Assembly (NCBI GenBank): GCA_002299895.1
Contig: DBOC01000007.1
Span: 1 to 64,000 of the forward strand
From: Sphingomonadales bacterium UBA656
GTDB taxonomy: Bacteria; Pseudomonadota; Alphaproteobacteria; Sphingomonadales; Sphingomonadaceae
DNA: 64,000 bases
Direction of reading: 5' to 3'
Shown: in pieces, positions 25,883 to 34,603 of the stretch
Numbering within the stretch: the first letter of the stretch is position 1
Layout of the letters: each line of letters starts with the position of its first letter
The notes under the pieces: generated by a model
What the model was told of the DNA's origin: nothing
Databases searched by the model: none
Seen by the model: the letters and a program-made list of their open reading frames with translations, nothing else
Program-made: the position numbers and the translations under genes

Positions 25883-28800
25883 GTGAAAACACGTATCAGC
25901 AATTTGAAATATGCAGCGGCACCGCTCGCATTGGGCTTGGCGTTGATCTCAACACCTTCGTTCGCCCAGGATGCGGCAGCCGAAGAAGAGCCAGCCAGCG
26001 AAATCGTTGTGACGGGTTCGTTGATCACTAACCCGAACCTCGAGCGTTCGGCGCCAGTGAACGTAACTTCCTCCGAAGAAATGGAACTGCTTCAGTCCAA
26101 CTTGGCCGAAGAAGTCCTTCGTGAAATTCCAGGCGTTGTTGCTTCAATCGGTTCTGCGGTTAACAACGGTAACGGCGGTGCGTCGTACGTTAACCTCCGT
26201 GGTATCGGTTCAAACCGTAACATCGTCTTGTTGGACGGTGATCGCATCGTGCCCGCCGGTTTTGGTGGTCAGGTCGATTTGAACAACATTCCGCTCGCTT
26301 TGGTTGAGCGCGTTGACGTTCTCACCGGCGGTGCATCCACCACTTATGGCGCTGACGCCGTTGGCGGTGTTGTTAACTTCATTCTAAAGAATGATTTCTC
26401 CGGTTTGGAAGCTCAGATTTCCGAGCAGCTCACCGAAAAAGGTGACGGCAACGTTGTCCGCGCTGACGTAACAATCGGTGCAAACTTCGATGATGGCCGT
26501 GGTAACGCCGTATTTGGCGTTGGTTATCAGCAATCCGATCCAGTGTATCAAGGTGCGCGTGACGTTTCGCTCACCACCCTTGAAACCTATGCTGGCACTG
26601 CGCTTGGTTCAGGCACGGCGTTCCCGTCACGTTTCTCGGGTGGTCGTCTTGTAAGCGGTACGGCCAATGGCGGTACCAACCAAATCAACGACGCAGGTCA
26701 GCTCGTTCCGACCTTCTCGACCTTTAACTTCAACCCATATAACGTCTTCCAAACTCCGTTCGAGCGTTTCAACATGTTCGGTCAAGCGCGGTACGAAGTC
26801 AGCGATGACATTGAAGTATATTCGCGTGGTTTGTTCTCAAAGAACACTGTAAACACGATCATCGCACCTTCGGGCGCGTTCAGCATCGCTGTAAACCTTC
26901 CTTTGAACAACCCGTTCTTGCCTGCCGCTATGCGGAACCAGTTCTGCGCATTTGACGTGAACCCAAGCGCGACGGTTTATACCCCACGCTTCACACAAGC
27001 GCAGTGCGATGCCGCGGCTAACCCCAACTTGCGTCCTGGACAGCCTGGTTACCTTGAAATTGGTACCGGCGGTGCGTCTGCAACGGCTACCACATCCGGC
27101 AACGGTCTTGCTGTATTGCAAGCATGGCAGCCATTCGACGTGAACGGCAATGGCGTGATCGAAGCTGGTGAAGGCTACAACCCGAACCCGCAGACACTGT
27201 TTGCCCGTCGTGCAGTCGAAGCTGGCCCACGTATTTCCGAATATGTCACAACCGTATTCGATTATCGTTTGGGTGCCCGTGGTTCGATCACGGACTCAAT
27301 CGACTGGGATATCACAGGTGCCTATGGCCAAAGTGAAAACATCCAGACGATTAAGGGTTATACCTTGAACTCGCGTTTCCGTCAGTCGCTTCGCGCAGGC
27401 GGAACAGCAGCGGCTCCAGTTTGCTTCGACACATCAAACGGATGCGTTGCAGCTAACGTGTTTGGAACCATTCAACCGCAAGCAATTCCGTTCTTGGTAC
27501 AGGAAAGCACCAGCTTTACGAAAACCTCGCTTGCGCAGGTCAAGGGAACAATCAACGGCGATGCAGGCATTACCAGCCCATTTGCTGAAGATTCCGTGGC
27601 ATTTGCTGTCGGCGGTGAGTATCGTAAATATACCGCTCGTCAGGGCGCCGACGCGCTTGCCAAAGGCGGCGATCTTGGCGGTGCCGGTGGTGCGACACCA
27701 GACATCACAGGTGGCTTCGACGTATATGAAGCCTTCGGTGAACTTGTTGTGCCTGTGGCTGCAGACAAGCCGTTCATTAACAGCCTGACTGTTGAAGGCG
27801 GCCTTCGTTATTCGTCGTACACAGTCGACGCACCAGGTAACCCATCGTACAACACCACAACCTTTAAGGCTGGTGGTACTTGGGAGCCAATCGAAGGACT
27901 TGCCGTTCGCGGTAACTTCGCACGTGCCGTTCGCGCTCCGAACATTGGTGAACTGTTCTCACCAGTGAACACAGGATTGACCAACCTTGGTACCGATCCT
28001 TGCGCAACGTTGACGACCGCTGGTGCGGTATTGCCAGGACGTCCAGCTTCTGGTCCAACTGGTGAACTTCGTGCCGTTTGCTTGGCGCAAGGTGCCAACT
28101 TGGGCAACATCAACTCGATTCCTCAGCCTAACGCAGGCCAGGTGAACTCGACTGGTGGTGGTAACGTCAACATTAAGCCTGAAACATCGGACAGCTTCAC
28201 GGTTGGTGCGATATTCCAGCCTGCCGCAATCCCAGGCTTCACTGCTTCGCTCGATTATTACAACATCAAGGTCACAGGTGCCATTTCGGCTCCGACCCCT
28301 GGTGACGTAATCGCAGCCTGCTTTGGCACGAATGTATTCAGCCCAGCGGCTGGCGCATCGACCTCGGCAGCTTGTACGAGCATTCGCCGTAGCCCTGCCG
28401 ATGGTAGCTTGAGCGGTGACCCAAGCACGTTCACTGGCTTGCCTTCGGTTCTGTCGAACGCGGGTGCACTCGAAACTGACGGTATCGACTTGATCTTGAA
28501 CTACAAGACCGATCTGACCGACAAAATCGCTTTGGCCTTGTCGTTCAACGGTAACTACACGTTCAAGTCGACCTTCAACGCGTTCGTGCTTAACCCTGAA
28601 TCCGTCAATCGTGATTGCACCGGTTACTTCAGCTCGAACTGTGGTTCACTGCAGCCTGACTTCTCATGGTCGCAGCGTACAACAGTGTCGTACGACAAGT
28701 TCGACGTATCGTTGTTGTGGCGTCATATCTCGGCGATGGAGCAAGAGCCACTTGACGTCATCGACGGCGGTGCGTTCTTCAACGGAACCATTGGCGCTTC

Positions 28801-29053
28801 AGTTCTGGGCGTCGGTGGCCGGACGGTTAACTTCGGCAAGATCAGCGCATATGATTACTTTGATCTGTCAACGCGTATCAATGTTAACGAAAATCTGACA
28901 ATCACCGCTACGGTGCAGAATTTGTTCGACAAGGAGCCGCCAGTGACCGGTAACAATGCTGGTTCGACATCGTACAACAGCGGTAACACCTTCCCGTCGA
29001 CTTACGACGCACTGGGTCGTCGCTATGCTGTAACGGCAAAGCTGCGCTTCTAA
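25883..29053 (+). CDS. Large TonB-dependent outer-membrane receptor
   Basis: A protein of 1056 residues from a GTG start with a strong ribosome site. The signal peptide runs to Ala28 (TPSFA), a TonB-box-like EIVVTGS lies at residues 40-46, and a plug domain follows (residues about 60-180: LRGIGSNRNIVLLDGDRI, RVDVLTGGASTTYGADAVGG). The rest is a 22-strand-type barrel that ends in AVTAKLRF with the terminal Phe. It is rich in Asn, Gly, Ser and Thr, as in Oar-like or peptide/glycan receptors. Codons are strongly biased to CGT, GGT and AAC, unlike neighbouring genes, which implies very high expression. The substrate is unknown; the adjacent modification-type genes suggest a peptide or protein ligand. 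Confidence 0.93.
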   Translation: MKTRISNLKYAAAPLALGLALISTPSFAQDAAAEEEPASEIVVTGSLITNPNLERSAPVNVTSSEEMELLQSNLAEEVLREIPGVVASIGSAVNNGNGGASYVNLRGIGSNRNIVLLDGDRIVPAGFGGQVDLNNIPLALVERVDVLTGGASTTYGADAVGGVVNFILKNDFSGLEAQISEQLTEKGDGNVVRADVTIGANFDDGRGNAVFGVGYQQSDPVYQGARDVSLTTLETYAGTALGSGTAFPSRFSGGRLVSGTANGGTNQINDAGQLVPTFSTFNFNPYNVFQTPFERFNMFGQARYEVSDDIEVYSRGLFSKNTVNTIIAPSGAFSIAVNLPLNNPFLPAAMRNQFCAFDVNPSATVYTPRFTQAQCDAAANPNLRPGQPGYLEIGTGGASATATTSGNGLAVLQAWQPFDVNGNGVIEAGEGYNPNPQTLFARRAVEAGPRISEYVTTVFDYRLGARGSITDSIDWDITGAYGQSENIQTIKGYTLNSRFRQSLRAGGTAAAPVCFDTSNGCVAANVFGTIQPQAIPFLVQESTSFTKTSLAQVKGTINGDAGITSPFAEDSVAFAVGGEYRKYTARQGADALAKGGDLGGAGGATPDITGGFDVYEAFGELVVPVAADKPFINSLTVEGGLRYSSYTVDAPGNPSYNTTTFKAGGTWEPIEGLAVRGNFARAVRAPNIGELFSPVNTGLTNLGTDPCATLTTAGAVLPGRPASGPTGELRAVCLAQGANLGNINSIPQPNAGQVNSTGGGNVNIKPETSDSFTVGAIFQPAAIPGFTASLDYYNIKVTGAISAPTPGDVIAACFGTNVFSPAAGASTSAACTSIRRSPADGSLSGDPSTFTGLPSVLSNAGALETDGIDLILNYKTDLTDKIALALSFNGNYTFKSTFNAFVLNPESVNRDCTGYFSSNCGSLQPDFSWSQRTTVSYDKFDVSLLWRHISAMEQEPLDVIDGGAFFNGTIGASVLGVGGRTVNFGKISAYDYFDLSTRINVNENLTITATVQNLFDKEPPVTGNNAGSTSYNSGNTFPSTYDALGRRYAVTAKLRF

Positions 29054-29072
29054 TCTGAAGAGCACTTAACGA

Positions 29073-29106
29073 AAAAGGGGGCGGGCAGCAATGTCCGCCC
29101 TTTTTT
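29073..29106 (+). terminator. Rho-independent terminator after the receptor gene
   Basis: The stem GGGCGG / CCGCCC with loop GCAGCAATGT is followed by six T, 20 bases after the receptor stop. It isolates the receptor gene as a single transcription unit. Confidence 0.85.
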
Positions 29107-29194
29107 GTTGCAACGTCGCGTTGAATCACGACCTGCAAGACTGCGTTATGTTCGTTTAGATTATGTCTGGCCCCAATAGCTTAGGCCGGGCGCT

Positions 29195-30211
29195 TCAAAA
29201 GCGGAGCGTAGCTTCCAAGGTCAGCGGGATGTTGGCAGATGCGGCGACCGCTTCTGCCCAAATCAGAATCTTTTCAATCTCGTCGCCATATGCGGTTTGC
29301 GCCAAAGCATATTCCGCGCGCCGGTCCTCAGTCCGGAAACCACCGCCAAACTTACTATGCGTGCCAAACGCGGGATGCGCGTCGTTCGCGGCGGCATGAT
29401 CGCCGAGCCCAAAGTGGGCTGCCGCAGCGCGTAAGGCCTTGCCAGGATTTGCGGTCAACCGCTCGCTGTCTAGTGTTGCTATGCGCTCCGATCCGAACTT
29501 TTGCGTCATATCATGAAACAGCTTTTGCTGTGCCAGCCACCCCACTGCGGCTATTTGCAAATCGGTCTGCCGGAAGAAATCAGCTGGCTCAAAACCCAGA
29601 TCAACTATCCCATCGGTAAGTTGACCTTCTAAAAGCTCGCGACACCATAATCGGCACCAAAGGCCCTTACGCGCCACAGACAAAAGAAAAACCGAAAGTG
29701 GTGCATAGACCAGAATGGCTTTGCTTTTTGGGCGCATGGCAAGCGATGCGGGAGCAAGCGCATTGAAAATATTGGACGGTTTTGCAACAACCGCCGAATC
29801 TGCGTCAAAGGGCCGCGCCAGCATATCCAGCGCATCACCCAAACGTTCCGCCACCGCCGCGGGTGGTGCGCCGCGCCGACGAAAGCCGACAATGTCGTTC
29901 AACAAGACGGGTTCCTTCAGACCCATCGACAGGCCCGGCAGATCAAATCCGTTGGCGAACATGGTTGATGCACAAAAGGCGGAATGCAAAATAAAATGCA
30001 GATTGCCGGTATCAGCTTTGTGCGCTTTGGCTTCGTTCCGTGGTAGGACGAACGGGTTTGGTTCCGCCCCGAGATATTCATCGGTCAAGAAGGTGGCCGC
30101 ATTGTGCGCCTGACGGCTTACATAACGCATATGAAAGGCATCTGCGGACGCATCATATCGATGCGCAAGCCATGCGCCGTCGTGCCATATTTTGCTATTA
30201 TCATTCTCCAT
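29195..30211 (-). CDS. Sulfotransferase-like protein
   Basis: A protein of about 338 residues from the Met at 30211. The segment NLHFILHSAFCASTMFANGF looks like the first strand and phosphosulfate-binding loop region of the sulfotransferase-fold family, with a Ser-Thr but no canonical Gly-Lys. Further helices and a late DSERLTANPGKALRAAAAHFG segment resemble the 3'-phosphate-binding end of such enzymes. There is no signal peptide. It diverges from the aspartyl-hydroxylase gene at 30262 across 50 bp. Its activity is unproven and it may be a degenerate family member. Confidence 0.6.
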   Translation of the reverse strand: MENDNSKIWHDGAWLAHRYDASADAFHMRYVSRQAHNAATFLTDEYLGAEPNPFVLPRNEAKAHKADTGNLHFILHSAFCASTMFANGFDLPGLSMGLKEPVLLNDIVGFRRRGAPPAAVAERLGDALDMLARPFDADSAVVAKPSNIFNALAPASLAMRPKSKAILVYAPLSVFLLSVARKGLWCRLWCRELLEGQLTDGIVDLGFEPADFFRQTDLQIAAVGWLAQQKLFHDMTQKFGSERIATLDSERLTANPGKALRAAAAHFGLGDHAAANDAHPAFGTHSKFGGGFRTEDRRAEYALAQTAYGDEIEKILIWAEAVAASANIPLTLEATLRF

Positions 30212-30261
30212 GACATCAACGACCTTGCCGTTTCTACCGGTAAATGGCAAGCATTCGCCTT

Positions 30262-31446
30262 ATGAACGAGAGCGCACCACCACCCGAAGCGGCCCGATTG
30301 AACAGCCAAGGCATGCTTGCCCTGCGGGCCGGAAACTATGTCGATGCTGAGCGCCTGTTTGTGGCTGCGACTACGCATGATCCAATGTCGAGTGCACTTT
30401 GGCGCAATGTTGCAACCGCACGGCGCGCGCAAGGCGATGACAAAGGCGAAATGGAGGCGCTCGACGCCGCAATTAACATAGACCGCCGGGACTTCATGGC
30501 TTGGCTCCGCAAGGCCGAATTGCATGAGCGTATAGGTGAAAAGGCACAAGCGCTTGTCGCGTGGAGCGGCGTGCTCCAAATGGCGGCGCACGCGTCAGAC
30601 CTGTCTCCAGATATTGCCGCAGCATTGCAGAAGGGGCAGGCATTTGTTGCGCACGCGACGCTCGAAATTGCAGATGCAGTTACCACGGAACTGGCGCCAT
30701 TATCTGGTACAATGGATGAGACAGAGCAGCGCCGCAGCCAGGCGTTTGTCGACGTCGCACTGGGGCGCCGGCGAACCTATGTAAACATATGCGAAGGCCT
30801 ATATTATCCCTTCCTTCCTGCGGATGAGTTTTTCGACAGGCATCATTTCCCATGGATGTCCGCCATTGAAGCCGCGACAGACGACATACGCAAAGAATTA
30901 GAGGCACTGCTGGCCGATCCGGGTGACGCATTGCGGCCTTATGTTAAGATGGATGCAGGCGTCCCTGAAAATAAATGGTCCGCGCTCGACCAGTCACTTG
31001 ATTGGGGCGCATGTTTTTTGTGGGAATATGGGCAACCAAATAAGGCCGTTTTGGACCGCTGTCCGCACACAGCGGCCGCCTTGGCCAGCTTACCGACCAC
31101 AACGCTTCCGGGCCGTGCACCCAGCGCGTTTTTCTCAATATTAAAGCCGCACACGCGCATTCCACCGCATACAGGCGTCACAAACACCCGCGCGATTGTG
31201 CATTTACCTTTGATCGTGCCAGAAAATTGTGGCTTCCGCGTTGGCGGCGAAACCCGCGAATGGCAGGTGGGGAAGGCTTTTGCCTTTGACGATACCATCG
31301 AGCATGAAGCCTGGAATGATAGCGATCATTATCGTGCCGTTCTGATCTTTGACGTATGGAACCCGCATTTAACCATTGCAGAACAAAACGTCATTACCCG
31401 TTATTATACTGCCGCGGACGCTACGGGCTTTAAATTTGCGCGTTGA
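30262..31446 (+). CDS. TPR protein with aspartyl/asparaginyl beta-hydroxylase domain
   Basis: A protein of about 394 residues (an upstream Met at 30244 is possible). Residues about 15-110 are TPR helices (QGMLALRAGNYVDAERLF, AINIDRRDFMAWLRKAELHERIGEKAQALVAW). Residues about 240-390 are an AspH-type iron/2-oxoglutarate oxygenase: PHTRIPPHTGVTNTRAIVHL with His303, a GKAFAFDDTIEHEAWN motif with His348, and a C-terminal YRAVLIFDVWNP. Enzymes of this family hydroxylate Asp or Asn residues of proteins. It is divergent from the sulfotransferase-like gene and near the large receptor, so a shared modification pathway is likely. Confidence 0.85.
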   Translation: MNESAPPPEAARLNSQGMLALRAGNYVDAERLFVAATTHDPMSSALWRNVATARRAQGDDKGEMEALDAAINIDRRDFMAWLRKAELHERIGEKAQALVAWSGVLQMAAHASDLSPDIAAALQKGQAFVAHATLEIADAVTTELAPLSGTMDETEQRRSQAFVDVALGRRRTYVNICEGLYYPFLPADEFFDRHHFPWMSAIEAATDDIRKELEALLADPGDALRPYVKMDAGVPENKWSALDQSLDWGACFLWEYGQPNKAVLDRCPHTAAALASLPTTTLPGRAPSAFFSILKPHTRIPPHTGVTNTRAIVHLPLIVPENCGFRVGGETREWQVGKAFAFDDTIEHEAWNDSDHYRAVLIFDVWNPHLTIAEQNVITRYYTAADATGFKFAR

Positions 31447-31495
31447 GGGCGCTCTTGAGATATGTTAATGAGCAGAAATAATTAAGGAATTTTTT

Positions 31496-31783
31496 ATGCG
31501 CACTCTCTTGCTTGCAATGTTGATTATTAGCTCAACCTCTTCGGTTTCGGCTCAAGCACCTGTTCAGCTATCGGGAACCGACAAGGCGGCTAATGCACCC
31601 ACCGATAAAGTTTCTGACCCTGATCAAGCCATCAAATGTCGCACCGTTCGGGTGACAGGGTCACTGGTGAAAAAAGGGAAGGTATGTAAGACATTGGCGC
31701 AGTGGCGTGTAATGACAGATTCTGGCAATGATCTGGCCCGCCGCTTGGTCGAGGATGGAACTTCACGTCCCAGTGGCCAATAA
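31496..31783 (+). CDS. Small secreted two-cysteine protein
   Basis: A protein of 95 residues with a signal peptide (MRTLLLAMLIISSTSSVSAQ). The mature part carries KCRTVRVTGSLVKKGKVCKT followed by LAQWRV, a pattern (Cys-Arg, Thr-Gly-Ser, Val-Cys, Trp) that I recognise from many small secreted sphingomonad proteins of unknown function. The two cysteines could form a disulfide. An AAGGAAT site precedes the ATG. It lies 49 bp after the hydroxylase gene on the same strand and could be in its operon. Confidence 0.75.
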   Translation: MRTLLLAMLIISSTSSVSAQAPVQLSGTDKAANAPTDKVSDPDQAIKCRTVRVTGSLVKKGKVCKTLAQWRVMTDSGNDLARRLVEDGTSRPSGQ

Positions 31784-31843
31784 GGCCGGTTCGCTGGAAA
31801 TCGATTTGCAACGCGCGAAAGCTTTTGTCTGACTATATTCTAG

Positions 31844-31885
31844 CATTCTGGCTACGGGGACTTTGCGCCGTAACCAGAATGTTTT
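31844..31885. terminator. Hairpin between convergent genes
   Basis: The arms CATTCTGGCTACG and CGTAACCAGAATG (31844-31881) form a 13-position stem with one mismatch, followed on the plus strand by TTTT. It lies between the small secreted protein gene and the convergent clpB gene and probably ends transcription from the plus strand. Confidence 0.6.
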
Positions 31886-31901
31886 CGCCAATAAGTGCCT
31901 C

Positions 31902-34478
31902 CTAAACCGCCATTTTCAACCCGCCATCGCCTTCGTCCACCATCACCGTGGCGCCATCGGAGATGCCGCCGCGCAAGAGCATGTCTGCTAGCGGGTCTTG
32001 GAGATAGCGTTGGATGGCGCGTTTTAGGGGGCGTGCGCCATAGACTGGGTCATAGCCGACGCGCCCAAGCCATGCTTTAGCTTCATCGGACAAGGACAGA
32101 GTGATCTTGCGATCTTTGAGCAAATTTTGCACGTGCTGCACCTGAATATCGACGATCGGGGCCATATGATCGGCGCCCAAACGGTGGAACAATATGACCT
32201 CGTCCAAGCGGTTCAGAAATTCGGGCCGGAAATGCGCGCGCACGATCTCCATGACTTGCGGTTCGACCTCTTTCACATCCTGCCCGTCTTCCAACGCGGC
32301 GAGATGCTGGCTCCCCAGATTGGATGTCAGGATGATGAGCGTGTTGGAGAAATCGACGGTGCGGCCCTGACCATCGGTCAGGCGGCCATCATCCAACACC
32401 TGTAGCAGGATATTGAAAACGTCCGCATGGGCCTTTTCCACTTCGTCGAACAACACGACCTGATAAGGCCGGCGGCGGACAGCTTCGGTCAGCACGCCGC
32501 CTTCTTCATAACCGACATAGCCCGGAGGCGCACCGACCAGCCGCGCGACGCTGTGCTTTTCCATAAATTCGGACATGTCGATACGCACCATCGCATTGTC
32601 GTCGTCGAACAAGAACGACGCGAGCGCTTTTGTCAGCTCGGTCTTGCCAACGCCCGTTGGCCCCAGGAACAAGAACGAACCAAGGGGGCGGTTCGGGTCC
32701 TGAAGCCCGGCGCGCGACCGGCGTACCGCCTTGGACACCGCTTCGACGGCATCTTTCTGACCGATAACGCGCGCGCCGATAAGTTGCTCCATATTGAGCA
32801 ATTTATCGCGTTCGCCCTCCAACATTTTGTCGACAGGTATGCCGGTCCAGCGGCTGACGACGCTGGCGATGTCTTGCGCGGTCACTTCTTCGCGCAGCAT
32901 GGCATTGCCGGCGGCGGCCTCGGCGACCTCCAGTTGCTTTTCCAGCCCGGGTATCGTGCCATATTGCAGCTCGCCCGCCTTGGCGAGGTCGCCGGACCGC
33001 TGCGCCTGTTCCAATTCGATGCGCGCGCCATCCAGAAGTTCTTTGATTTTGGCTTCGGCAGATATTTTGTCTTTTTCCGCCTGCCAACGCTGCGTCAGTT
33101 CGAGCGATTGCTGCTCCAGATTGGCAAGCTCGCCCTCCAGATTAGCCAGACGGTCCTTGGACGCCGCATCGCTTTCCTTACCCAAGGCTTCGCGTTCAAT
33201 CTTTAACTGGATGATCCGGCGGTCGAGCGTTTCAATCTCTTCTGGCTTGGACTCAACCTCCATCCGCAGGCGCGACGCGGCCTCGTCCATCAAGTCGATG
33301 GCTTTGTCAGGCAAGAAACGGTCGGCAATATAGCGGTGCGATAGCGTCGCCGCGCTGACCAGTGCGCTATCGGTAATACGCACGCCATGGTGCAGCTCAT
33401 ATTTCTCCTTCAACCCACGCAGGATGGAGATGGTATCCTCGACCGTGGGTTCGCCGACAAAAATCGGCTGAAACCGGCGTTGAAGTGCCGGGTCTTTTTC
33501 GACGTGCTTTTGATATTCATCGAGTGTGGTTGCGCCAATGCAATGCAGCTCCCCGCGCGACAAAGCTGGCTTGATGAGGTTGGCGGCATCCATCGCGCCT
33601 TCGCCTTTGCCCGCGCCGATTAATGTATGCATTTCGTCGATGAATAAGATGATGTCGCCTTCGGCTTGCTTGACCTCATCAAGCACGCCCTTGAGGCGCT
33701 CTTCAAATTCGCCGCGATATTTTGCGCCCGCGATCAACGCACCCATGTCGAGCGACAACAATTTGCGATGCTTCAGGCTATCGGGCACGTCGCCATTGGC
33801 GATACGCAAGGCCAGCCCTTCGGCTATCGCCGTTTTGCCGACACCGGGTTCGCCGATGAGTACGGGGTTATTTTTTGTACGGCGCGCAAGGATTTGGATC
33901 GTGCGGCGGATTTCTTCGTCGCGGCCGATGACCGGATCCAACTTTCCGGCTCGCGCGACTTCGGTCAGGTCACGCGCAAATTTCTTCAGCGCGTCATACC
34001 GGTCCTCTGCCCCTGCGGTATCGGCGGTGCGGCCACCCCGCAGGGCGTTGATTGCAGCGTTTAGCCCTTCGGCGGTGACGGCTGCCGCGGCCAACGCCTT
34101 GCCGGCGGCGCTGGTCTTGGCGAGCGCCAACGCCAGCAACAGACGCTCTAAGGTGACATAGCTGTCGCCTGCCTTTTGCGCGACCTGTTCGGCGGCATCG
34201 AGCACGCGCACGGCATCATTGTCGAGACCGGGGGTCTGCTGCGCGCCGCCGCCCGATACCGCAGGCACCTTTGCGAGCGCCGCGTCCGTCTCGCGCAACG
34301 CGGTCGCCGCATCGCCACCAGCGGCCTTGATGAGGCCAGACGCCATGCCCTGCTCATCTTCAAGCAAGGCTTTCAGGAGATGCTCAGGCCCTATCCGCTG
34401 ATGGCTCATGCGAATGGCAACGGTCTGCGCGCTTTGCAGAAAACCCTTGGCGCGGTCCGTAAATTTCTCGAGGTTCAT
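31902..34478 (-). CDS. clpB: ClpB, ATP-dependent disaggregase
   Basis: A protein of 858 residues, the normal length. It has the N-terminal Clp repeat (FTDRAKGFLQSAQTVAIRMSHQRIGPEHLLKALL), a first AAA+ module (GEPGVGKTAIAEG), the long coiled-coil middle domain (residues about 400-530) and a second AAA+ module (FLFLGPTGVGKTELTKALA, SEFMEKHSVARLVGAPPGYVG). It reactivates aggregated proteins with DnaK. AGGAAA precedes the ATG. The leader contains an 18-bp palindrome and a possible heat-shock promoter. Confidence 0.97.
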   Translation of the reverse strand: MNLEKFTDRAKGFLQSAQTVAIRMSHQRIGPEHLLKALLEDEQGMASGLIKAAGGDAATALRETDAALAKVPAVSGGGAQQTPGLDNDAVRVLDAAEQVAQKAGDSYVTLERLLLALALAKTSAAGKALAAAAVTAEGLNAAINALRGGRTADTAGAEDRYDALKKFARDLTEVARAGKLDPVIGRDEEIRRTIQILARRTKNNPVLIGEPGVGKTAIAEGLALRIANGDVPDSLKHRKLLSLDMGALIAGAKYRGEFEERLKGVLDEVKQAEGDIILFIDEMHTLIGAGKGEGAMDAANLIKPALSRGELHCIGATTLDEYQKHVEKDPALQRRFQPIFVGEPTVEDTISILRGLKEKYELHHGVRITDSALVSAATLSHRYIADRFLPDKAIDLMDEAASRLRMEVESKPEEIETLDRRIIQLKIEREALGKESDAASKDRLANLEGELANLEQQSLELTQRWQAEKDKISAEAKIKELLDGARIELEQAQRSGDLAKAGELQYGTIPGLEKQLEVAEAAAGNAMLREEVTAQDIASVVSRWTGIPVDKMLEGERDKLLNMEQLIGARVIGQKDAVEAVSKAVRRSRAGLQDPNRPLGSFLFLGPTGVGKTELTKALASFLFDDDNAMVRIDMSEFMEKHSVARLVGAPPGYVGYEEGGVLTEAVRRRPYQVVLFDEVEKAHADVFNILLQVLDDGRLTDGQGRTVDFSNTLIILTSNLGSQHLAALEDGQDVKEVEPQVMEIVRAHFRPEFLNRLDEVILFHRLGADHMAPIVDIQVQHVQNLLKDRKITLSLSDEAKAWLGRVGYDPVYGARPLKRAIQRYLQDPLADMLLRGGISDGATVMVDEGDGGLKMAV

Positions 34479-34503
34479 GCGCTATTTCCTAAATGTCGAT
34501 GGC

Positions 34504-34521
34504 GGCTTTGTGCACAAAGCC
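34504..34521 (-). promoter_or_regulatory. Perfect 18-bp palindrome in the clpB leader
   Basis: GGCTTTGTGCACAAAGCC is a perfect palindrome 26-43 bases upstream of the clpB ATG. With flanking bases it can form a strong RNA hairpin just before the ribosome site, or be a dimeric repressor operator. About 40 bases further upstream on the minus strand, CTTG (34562-34565) is followed after 18 bases by CTACATT, a weak match to the alphaproteobacterial RpoH consensus. Both are candidates only. Confidence 0.45.
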
Positions 34522-34566
34522 ACCATGCCTATTCAGAATGTAGTGCGGCATTCCTGCGACACAAGT

Positions 34567-34598
34567 GCGGCGCCCATTGCACGCAAATGGGACGCCGC
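34567..34598 (-). terminator. Strong hairpin after the leucyl aminopeptidase gene
   Basis: The arms GCGGCGCCCATT and AATGGGACGCCGC pair nearly perfectly (one bulged base) around a 7-nt loop, starting 6 bases after the aminopeptidase stop. No T-run follows, so it may act as an RNA-stabilising or attenuating hairpin rather than a full terminator. Confidence 0.5.
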
Positions 34599-34603
34599 TA
34601 ACC

